From NCBI GenBank assembly GCA_026419835.1, contig JAOAKQ010000008.1:1-37597 (forward strand): 37,597 nucleotides of DNA, given 5' to 3'. The notes beneath the pieces were generated by a model that was not told where the DNA came from, did not search any database, and worked only from the letters and a program-made list of their open reading frames with translations. Each line of letters begins with the position of its first letter. Within the stretch, counting starts at the first letter, position 1. This DNA comes from Sulfolobales archaeon (GTDB lineage Archaea > Thermoproteota > Thermoprotei_A > Sulfolobales > NBVN01). Below are positions 32,297 through 37,597 of this stretch, one piece after another. The position numbers and the translations under genes are program-made.

Positions 32297-32467
32297 TTGT
32301 CCACCGCTAGAAGAAGACGTAGAGAAGCCCCGGTATCTCCAGGCGCTGGCTTGGTTAGGTTCTTCGAGGAGGTCGAGTCAATATTTGAGATAACTCCCAA
32401 GCAGCTAGTGGTGATCTCTATAATATTCGTAGTTTCGATAGCTATACTGAATCTACTAGCTAGATAG
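32297..32467 (+). CDS. Protein translocase subunit Sec61-beta (archaeal SecG)
   Basis: This is a 56-aa protein: basic start MSTARRRRREAPVSPGAGLVRFFEE, then EITPKQLVVISIIFVVSIAILNLLAR. The arginine-rich head, the SPGAGLVRFFEEE-type amphipathic segment and a single C-terminal membrane helix are the signature of Sec61-beta, the small subunit of the SecYE channel. The TTG start is preceded by GGAGGT (adjacent), and CTTATAAC at 32257-32264 predicts a 10-nt leader. Its last 12 nt overlap the convergent porB gene. Confidence 0.88.
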   Translation: MSTARRRRREAPVSPGAGLVRFFEEVESIFEITPKQLVVISIIFVVSIAILNLLAR

Positions 32468-33346
32468 CTTTAGCAGTAGGTTCCAGTACTCGTCTATCTC
32501 TCTCTCAAGTTCTCTAATTAACTCATCAGATATTTCTCTAAACCTACCCTGCCTCCTTAAGTACTCAACTAGAGGCTTTCTCCTACTCTTATCTACGTAG
32601 GGTTTGCTGGGTGGTGATATCGTTACTCTACCTCCCTCAACCTCCATTAAAACCCAGATACCTGTCTCTATGGCGAGTCTAGCTATTTCAATTGTTTCAG
32701 ATGGGTCGAACCTCCAGCCAATAGGGCACGGTGCGTGTAGGTGCACGTACCTAAATCCTCTAATTGAAGCGGCTTTTCTCAACTTCTCGATGAAGTCCAT
32801 CGGGTAGGCGACGCTCGCTGTCGCAACGTAGGGAATTCCGTGCGAAGCCATTATGAGCGGCATATTCTTCTTAGGCTCCGTCTTCCCTCTCCAGGTAGTC
32901 GTCGTCCAGGCACCTATAGGCGTTTGCGAAGACCTCTGAATACCGGTGTTCATGTACGCTTCGTTATCTACGCATATGTGGATTATGTTCTCGTTCCTCT
33001 CCGCAGCACCCGATAGCGTAGCGAACCCTATATCAGCGGTGGCACCGTCCCCAGCCCACACAACTACTACCGAGTCTTCACCGATTACCTCCTTAGCCGC
33101 CGCAACACCCGAAGCAACGGCGTCGGCAGATGCGAAAGCTACGTTTATAATCGGAAAAGCCAGTCCCGAACCGGGCATTAGTCCCTGGATTATCGAAGTG
33201 CAGCCGGCTGGTACGACCAGTATGGCTCTTCTACCTAGAGCCATACCGACGAATCTCAATCCTATAGTCTCCGGGCATCCGGGGCATGCTGCGTGTCCAG
33301 GTAGTACGTATTTCTCCCTGGGTAGGTCTCTTATAGTTAGAGGCAC
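32456..33346 (-). CDS. porB: Pyruvate:ferredoxin oxidoreductase, beta subunit
   Basis: PorB binds thiamine diphosphate and an iron-sulfur cluster. Motifs: CPGC (21-24) and a later HAPCPIGW cysteine for the cluster, GDGATADIG (99-107) and DNEAYMNTG for thiamine diphosphate and magnesium. The last, with NTGIQRSSQTP, is typical of pyruvate-type enzymes. GTG 33346 follows GAGGTGA by 6 nt. It is the last gene of porGDAB. Confidence 0.93.
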   Translation of the reverse strand: MPLTIRDLPREKYVLPGHAACPGCPETIGLRFVGMALGRRAILVVPAGCTSIIQGLMPGSGLAFPIINVAFASADAVASGVAAAKEVIGEDSVVVVWAGDGATADIGFATLSGAAERNENIIHICVDNEAYMNTGIQRSSQTPIGAWTTTTWRGKTEPKKNMPLIMASHGIPYVATASVAYPMDFIEKLRKAASIRGFRYVHLHAPCPIGWRFDPSETIEIARLAIETGIWVLMEVEGGRVTISPPSKPYVDKSRRKPLVEYLRRQGRFREISDELIRELEREIDEYWNLLLKLSS

Positions 33347-33358
33347 GGATCTTCACCT

Positions 33359-34531
33359 CTACGGATAGAAAACTAGAGAGCTATCTACCCACCCACTCTC
33401 AGATACCTCCTTAGCGAAAGCCTCACCAATTCTACTGAAGTCTTCGTAGCTAACGTCGAATCCCGCTAGTCCGGCAACGACGTTCTTTACCGGGACCTTG
33501 AGCTTGCTGAAGTAGAGATGGGAGGTGACGTCTAGGAATATGGGTCCGGCGGACCCGGCGGATATAGACCTATCGAACACTAGGACGCCCTTCCTACCTC
33601 TCACAGCCTCCAGAACCTTAGCGTAGGGAAATGGGCGTACGTACCTAATCTTCAGAACTCCGAATCTGAGACCCGCGTTCCTCAGCTTATCTACAGCTAT
33701 CCTCATATCCCCAACCCAAGCACCAGCACCTACGAAGAGGTAGTCAGCATCTTCACACCTATAGCACTCAACCAGACCGCCGTAGTACCTACCTGTGAGC
33801 TTCCCCCACTCCGTATCTACTCTCTCAATTACTTCCTCAGCATTTCTCAGTCCTCTGTGAACTCCCTCCCTCATCTTAAAGTTTGCTAGAAGGTCTGAGG
33901 GTATGTTCCCCATGATTAGAGCCTCGCCAGCCCTAATTACGTAGGGCTGGCGCCTCTCGGGGAGGAAAGAGTCCACTAGCTCCTGGTCTGGTACTTCTAC
34001 AGGCTCGACAGTGTGGCTTAGTATGAACGCATCCAACCCTATAACACCTGGGAGGAAAACCTCCGGGTCCTCGGTTATCTTAAAGAGCTTGACGGTCTCA
34101 TCCAGTACCTCCTGGTTGTTCTCAGCCATAGCTATGAGCCACCCAGAATCTCTGAGGCTCATAATGTCGTGGTGGTCCGTCCATATATTCCACGGAGGTC
34201 CTATAGTTCTCGTAACGATAGCCATAACCATCGGTATGCGTGCTTGAGCAACCCACCAAACAATTTCGTACATGTATAGAAGACCGTGAGACGAGGTAGC
34301 TGTGAAAGCTCTTAAACCAGCCGTTGCGGCACCGTAGACTGCCGCTAGAGCTGAGTGCTCCGACTCGACCTTAATGACCTTCATATCGGCGCCCCCAGTC
34401 TCAGCTAGCTCACTGATCTTCTCGACAATAGTTGTCTGCGGAGTTATGGGGTAGGCGGATACGACCTTAACTCTAGCTAACTTAGCTGCGTAAGCAACGC
34501 AGTGGTTGCCCGTTAGCGTAAGGCGCACCAC
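33359..34531 (-). CDS. porA: Pyruvate:ferredoxin oxidoreductase, alpha subunit
   Basis: PorA carries the pyrimidine-binding part of the thiamine site. Features are TGNHCVAYAAKLARVKVVSAYPITPQTTIVEKI, then VESEHSALAAVYGAATAGLRAFTATSSHGLLYMYEIVWWVA, GPPWNIWTDHHDIM and the C-terminal FDRSISAGSAGPIFLDV. At 390 aa it is normal for the four-subunit enzyme. It starts 2 nt after porD ends. Confidence 0.93.
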   Translation of the reverse strand: MVRLTLTGNHCVAYAAKLARVKVVSAYPITPQTTIVEKISELAETGGADMKVIKVESEHSALAAVYGAATAGLRAFTATSSHGLLYMYEIVWWVAQARIPMVMAIVTRTIGPPWNIWTDHHDIMSLRDSGWLIAMAENNQEVLDETVKLFKITEDPEVFLPGVIGLDAFILSHTVEPVEVPDQELVDSFLPERRQPYVIRAGEALIMGNIPSDLLANFKMREGVHRGLRNAEEVIERVDTEWGKLTGRYYGGLVECYRCEDADYLFVGAGAWVGDMRIAVDKLRNAGLRFGVLKIRYVRPFPYAKVLEAVRGRKGVLVFDRSISAGSAGPIFLDVTSHLYFSKLKVPVKNVVAGLAGFDVSYEDFSRIGEAFAKEVSESGWVDSSLVFYP

Positions 34532-34533
34532 AG

Positions 34534-34812
34534 CTACACCTCCCTAACCATATCTATAGCTTTAACTGGGCAAACGGACGAGCAGATGCCGCAGCCCTTG
34601 CAGTAGGTGTAGTCTATGCTTACTCTAAACCTCGACCCAGCATTCTCTATCTCTATCGTACTATCCGGGCAGTAGAGCCAGCAGATGCCGCAGCCAACGC
34701 ACTTACCGTAGTTTATGACGGGCTTTCTAATTCTCCAGCTACCGGTAATTCCCTGAACGCCGATCTTAGGTTTTGAGAGGGGTAGGATCAGATCAGCTCG
34801 CTTCAACTTCAA
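34534..34812 (-). CDS. porD: Pyruvate:ferredoxin oxidoreductase, delta (ferredoxin-like) subunit
   Basis: A 92-aa protein with two [4Fe-4S] motifs: CVGCGICWLYCP and CKGCGICSSVCP. It relays electrons from the PorB cluster to free ferredoxin. The PVINYGKCVGCG context is typical of PorD. It overlaps porG by 20 nt. Confidence 0.94.
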   Translation of the reverse strand: MKLKRADLILPLSKPKIGVQGITGSWRIRKPVINYGKCVGCGICWLYCPDSTIEIENAGSRFRVSIDYTYCKGCGICSSVCPVKAIDMVREV

Positions 34813-35377
34813 CCACCTCTCGGTAGGCTATCTCAGCGGCCCTAGAGTTTAACTCGGCCGCTCGTCCGGATAGAATACTGCTAATGGCTTCCTTCACACT
34901 ACTCGACCCTATACCAAGTACTCGAGCTAGAGCGCCGACCATAGCTACGTTTACTAGTGGCCAGCCTGCGAGTACGAGTCCGAGGTCGAGAGCTATTCTA
35001 GTTGCGTCAACTATGTATAGTTTTACAGCTGGCGGTAGCTTAGCTGGGAGTGGCGCTGTGGGTGAGTTAATAACCGCTACTCCACTCTCCTTTATTCCAT
35101 CGAATACGTTTATGTAGTTCATTATAGCCTGGTCTAGAACGACGACCACGTCTGGTTTTCTGATCATAGACTTCGTTGGCACCACCCTACGGCTAATTCT
35201 AGCGTACGCAGTTACTGGAGCTCCTCTCCTCTCAGCACCGAAAAAGGGGAACGCCGTTCCCCAGAGCTTCTCCCTCATCGCAGCATCTACAACTATGTGA
35301 GCTGCTGTTACAGCTCCCTGCCCTCCCCTACCGTGGAATCTTATCTCAATAAGCTCCTTCTCGAAGGCTAGTCCCAC
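34793..35377 (-). CDS. porG: Pyruvate:ferredoxin oxidoreductase, gamma subunit
   Basis: PorG is recognised by [23 protein letters not shown] near the N-terminus, [20 protein letters not shown], and [11 protein letters not shown]. It is 194 aa and leads the porG-porD-porA-porB operon. A TATA-like CTATTTTAAC (about 35416) on the minus strand predicts transcription some 12 nt before GTG 35377. Confidence 0.93.
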
Positions 35378-35461
35378 TAACTGAGCACCGGGAGTTTACT
35401 GCTACCGAAGTTAAAATAGCTAGTACACTTACTTAAACTTACTTATACAGCGAAGAGATAT

Positions 35462-36787
35462 TTAAGAGTAGAAATCGGTGAGCGAGCTAGGTCTTCTCTC
35501 GCAGCTACCTACCTCTACCTTAAGAAGTGGGGACGGTATGCTTAGGTGCTTAGCGGATCCGCAGCTGGGTAGGTAAGTACCCACATCTATCTCTCTAGGT
35601 TTTCTACTTAGTTCGTACGGTAGGTTGCGCGATCTAAACCCGCACTTCACGCACTTAAACCCCTTCCCCCTACCGGCAGACTTCACTCTCGCACCGCAGT
35701 TCGGGCACCTGGGGTTGTGCTTTACGTATACTTCCGCTAGTTCAACTACCTCAACGAGTTCTGCGTGTAGAACGTAGTTCGAGTCGCTCCACAGCTTAGT
35801 AGAACCACATACTCTCACGACATCACCTACCACTAAGTTTCTTACGTACCTAGTCAGCCCCGTTTCTCTGAAGACAGCTACCCCCAGACTTCCGTACCCG
35901 TCTGAAACCTCTAGAAGAACGTCGCCTCCGGGTCTAGTAGATACTCTAGTAACCACGCCTAGAACGCAGCCAGTTCTAAAGGGCTTCAGGTCGGCTGAAG
36001 CTCTTGGAACTAGGTGTGCGCCTACAGCTTGATTTGTTTTGAAGAGGAACCAGCCCTCCACGTCCTCAGCTATCTTCGCGGACCTAGCTATTTGAGTGAG
36101 CTTATCCGGGTTCAGTCCGCGGATTCCCACTAGAACCGGGTCCGGTCCTCTGGGCACCGATATAGCTCTCCCGCTTTCGTAGTCGTAGCTGCAGAATGTC
36201 TCGTACTCCGGGCTTCTATCGATCTCGGCCAGCCTACCTAGGTGGAGGATTCTCTCGGGAGTCAGCCGGTTCTTTCTGTAGAGCAATAGTTCGTAAGTAC
36301 ACCTAGACCTATCCCAACCTACCGCCGCCAGAGCCCCCACACACCCCTCGTTAAATCCTAGAGGAAGTAATACGGAGCCCCCACACACCCCGACGAGCTT
36401 CGCAACGTAGTCTAGGTGTACGAAGTCCGTTAGCGCTCTGAAGTACAGTTCCCGGAATCTACCGGCATCTCCGTGGAGAACTACGGCAGCGCACGCTCTA
36501 GACGGGTTGCCGCCGGTCTCATCCAGGTACCTCTCTAGTGCTTCAGCTACTTCAGTAGCTACGAGCTCCACCGTTACGCCGCTGCGGATCTCCAGGTCGA
36601 TAGCTACAGCTCCGTTGCCGCGCGTTTTTCGAGGTATCGAGGGGTTCAGCCTGACCAGGTGCGGGTAGTCTAGAACCGCCTCGACGTAGTTCTTCTCCAG
36701 TAGGTTCTTAAAAAGACGGTATAGTGCGTGCGTTGTGCAGCCTCCGTACTGTGAGTCTACGCTATCTACTCCAATGGAGATCCTCAA
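35462..36787 (-). CDS. tiaS: tRNA(Ile2) 2-agmatinylcytidine synthetase TiaS
   Basis: TiaS attaches agmatine to C34 of tRNA-Ile2 (anticodon CAT) so that it reads AUA. Seen: an N-terminal IGVDSVDSQYGGCTTH motif, GAVAIDLEI, VGIRGLNPDKLTQIARSA with WFLFKTNQAVGAH, an OB-type domain (VLGVVTRVSTRPGGDVLLEVSDG), and a C-terminal zinc ribbon (CPNCG...GFKCVKCG). At 441 aa it is typical. The family's usual DDTDS near the start reads DSVDS here. The start is TTG 36787. Confidence 0.93.
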   Translation of the reverse strand: MRISIGVDSVDSQYGGCTTHALYRLFKNLLEKNYVEAVLDYPHLVRLNPSIPRKTRGNGAVAIDLEIRSGVTVELVATEVAEALERYLDETGGNPSRACAAVVLHGDAGRFRELYFRALTDFVHLDYVAKLVGVCGGSVLLPLGFNEGCVGALAAVGWDRSRCTYELLLYRKNRLTPERILHLGRLAEIDRSPEYETFCSYDYESGRAISVPRGPDPVLVGIRGLNPDKLTQIARSAKIAEDVEGWFLFKTNQAVGAHLVPRASADLKPFRTGCVLGVVTRVSTRPGGDVLLEVSDGYGSLGVAVFRETGLTRYVRNLVVGDVVRVCGSTKLWSDSNYVLHAELVEVVELAEVYVKHNPRCPNCGARVKSAGRGKGFKCVKCGFRSRNLPYELSRKPREIDVGTYLPSCGSAKHLSIPSPLLKVEVGSCERRPSSLTDFYS

Positions 36788-36812
36788 CTCAACTACTCGA
36801 GGGGTTCCTCAA

Positions 36813-37076
36813 CTACCTCTTCTCGAAGCTCTTTCCCTCAACAACTATCATCGTCAGCGTCGACTTAACCTTGGACAGCTTTCTTATCTTGTTGGTTATG
36901 ATCTCCTTGAGCTCCTCTATCGTCCCGGCCTTAACCTTCACTACGACATCGTACACTCCGTAGACTACACTAGCTTCTACAACACCGTCTATCCTCGAGA
37001 GCTGCTCGAGCACTTCGTCCTCGGACCCTATGTCGGTGTTTATCAGCACTATAGCCGTGGCTGTAGCTTGAGGCAT
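36813..37076 (-). CDS. Stand-alone Lrp/AsnC ligand-binding (RAM) domain protein
   Basis: TATAIVLINTDIGSEDEVLEQLSRIDGVVEASVVYGVYDVVVKVKA-type sequence is the RAM effector domain of Lrp/AsnC regulators, without a DNA-binding part. Such proteins bind amino acids and may modify full-length Lrp proteins. The frame is open from ATG 37109, but the TATA box CATTTAAAC (37107-37115) predicts a start near 37084, so ATG 37076 (MPQATATAIV) is chosen; this gives 87 aa, the normal domain size. Confidence 0.88.
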   Translation of the reverse strand: MPQATATAIVLINTDIGSEDEVLEQLSRIDGVVEASVVYGVYDVVVKVKAGTIEELKEIITNKIRKLSKVKSTLTMIVVEGKSFEKR

Positions 37077-37109
37077 TCTAGCACCAACTACAGAAAGTGA
37101 GATGGGCAT

Positions 37110-37421
37110 TTAAACTTTACTCTCAGCGCAGACCCCCGGGTCCGCGTCCCCATCTAAGCAACTCGAAAGAGGCTCGATCCTGACGTAGGGCAGCTCGTCG
37201 AGAGCGTCGTCCGGTACGTGAACTAGGGACACCTCATAGCAGCACCTAAGCTTCTCAACCATAAGGCTGATCCTCCTGGCGAGGCGCTGAGAGCGAGGTC
37301 CGTACCCCACGAACACAACCAACCTACCCCTCCTAATACCCAGCACCCGAGGCAACCTAGAGAGCAAATGGCACTTAAGAACGCACACCAAACAACCAAA
37401 ACGCACAGCACCCGGAACCAC
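37110..37421 (-). CDS. Hypothetical small protein
   Basis: I do not recognise this 103-aa frame. The middle (RRGRLVVFVGYGPRSQRLARRISLMVEKLRCCYEVSLVHVPD) alternates strands and helices like a small alpha/beta fold, and the frame contains eight cysteines. It ends one base before the longest version of the RAM-domain gene and shares its direction. The N-terminal 25 residues are less convincing, so translation may begin later. It diverges from the second RNA element copy. Real but unknown is my best guess. Confidence 0.5.
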   Translation of the reverse strand: MVPGAVRFGCLVCVLKCHLLSRLPRVLGIRRGRLVVFVGYGPRSQRLARRISLMVEKLRCCYEVSLVHVPDDALDELPYVRIEPLSSCLDGDADPGVCAESKV

Positions 37422-37456
37422 ACAACAACTAAGGAAAAAACCGAAATCAACTCGGG

Positions 37457-37477
37457 ACCGAAAAGCATATAAACCCC
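37457..37477 (+). promoter_or_regulatory. Conserved TATA-containing box of RNA element copy 2
   Basis: The 21 bp are identical to 18657-18677 and include GCATATAAACCCC. The surrounding sequence further upstream is not similar between the two sites, so the conserved block starts here. Confidence 0.55.
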
Positions 37478-37485
37478 AACCCCTT

Positions 37486-37597
37486 ACCCATCGGGAACCT
37501 CCCTACTGATTCCCACGGCAGTCGTGGGATTAGGCTTTCCAGCTAATAAGCTTTACTACCTTGAGCCTCAGGTAGCCACCCGATGGTAACTGCGGCC
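37486..37597 (+). ncRNA. Candidate structured noncoding RNA, copy 2 (cut by window end)
   Basis: This copy aligns to 18686-18798. Stems: P1 CCATCGGG (37488-37495) with CCCGATGG (37579-37586); P2 TCCCACG (37511-37517) with CGTGGGA (37523-37529), extended by CCTA/TAGG; P3 AGCT (37541-37544) with AGCT (37549-37552) around AATA; P4 CTACCT (37556-37561) with AGGTAG (37570-37575). P1 closes P2-P4 into a compact multi-arm fold. The 3' part is outside the window. See copy 1 for what it is not. Confidence 0.5.

Overview
The window looks like a chromosomal segment of a hyperthermophilic crenarchaeon (Thermoproteota), most like Desulfurococcales. The evidence is a 16S rRNA gene with an archaeal 5' end, a complete cdvA-cdvB-cdvC division operon, eukaryote-type ribosomal protein S26e and Sec61-beta, a CAT tRNA with an anticodon-loop intron, very short or absent 5' leaders behind TATA boxes, and heavy use of TTG and GTG starts. 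I could not run a database search, so genus and species are not assigned.

Layout. 1-840: the 5' part of a 16S rRNA gene on the minus strand, cut by the window edge, with a hairpin-rich leader and a TATA promoter. 997-3922: a GTP-dependent dephospho-CoA kinase, a secreted Lon-type serine protease (COG1750) and an SFM1/SPOUT-like methyltransferase. 3923-8044 (minus): gatC-gatA-gatB plus a PPP-family phosphatase. 8149-8901: protein disulfide oxidoreductase. 9044-14402 (minus): cdvA, cdvB, cdvC, then class II ribonucleotide reductase with its own promoter. 14483-18628 (minus): nicotinate phosphoribosyltransferase and the pyrimidine cluster pyrF-pyrE-pyrK-pyrD. 18657-19193: a structured RNA element, a few CRISPR-like repeats and tRNA-Thr. 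19251-23191: a membrane HerA/VirB4 ATPase (CedB-like), rps26e, a C/D box sRNA, trmI, tsr3 (minus) and a small charged protein resembling Rpo13. 23310-25610 (minus): proteasome beta, endonuclease V, CTP-dependent riboflavin kinase and a YkgJ-like cysteine-cluster protein. 25644-25884: two divergent tRNA genes. 26074-29116: a zinc/manganese ABC transporter operon that ends with its likely DtxR-type repressor and starts with twin operators. 29213-31378: pyruvate kinase and an unknown membrane-anchored protein. 31653-31935: an AT-rich palindromic region bounded by two identical inverted boxes that resemble archaeal origin recognition boxes. 31976-37421: a MazG-like enzyme, Sec61-beta, porGDAB, tiaS, a stand-alone Lrp/AsnC RAM domain and a small unknown ORF. 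The window ends inside a second copy of the structured RNA element.

Most notable: (1) a candidate replication origin at 31653-31935; (2) a two-copy structured RNA element (about 18657-18830 and 37457-end) whose copies differ in ways that mostly keep the same stems; (3) apparent CTG initiation codons, best supported for ribK and nrdJ, where a GAGGTGA Shine-Dalgarno sequence sits 6-7 nt upstream and no other start would include the conserved N-terminus; (4) paired palindromic operators flanking the TATA box of the metal-transport operon; (5) a C/D sRNA whose two guides are complementary to each other.
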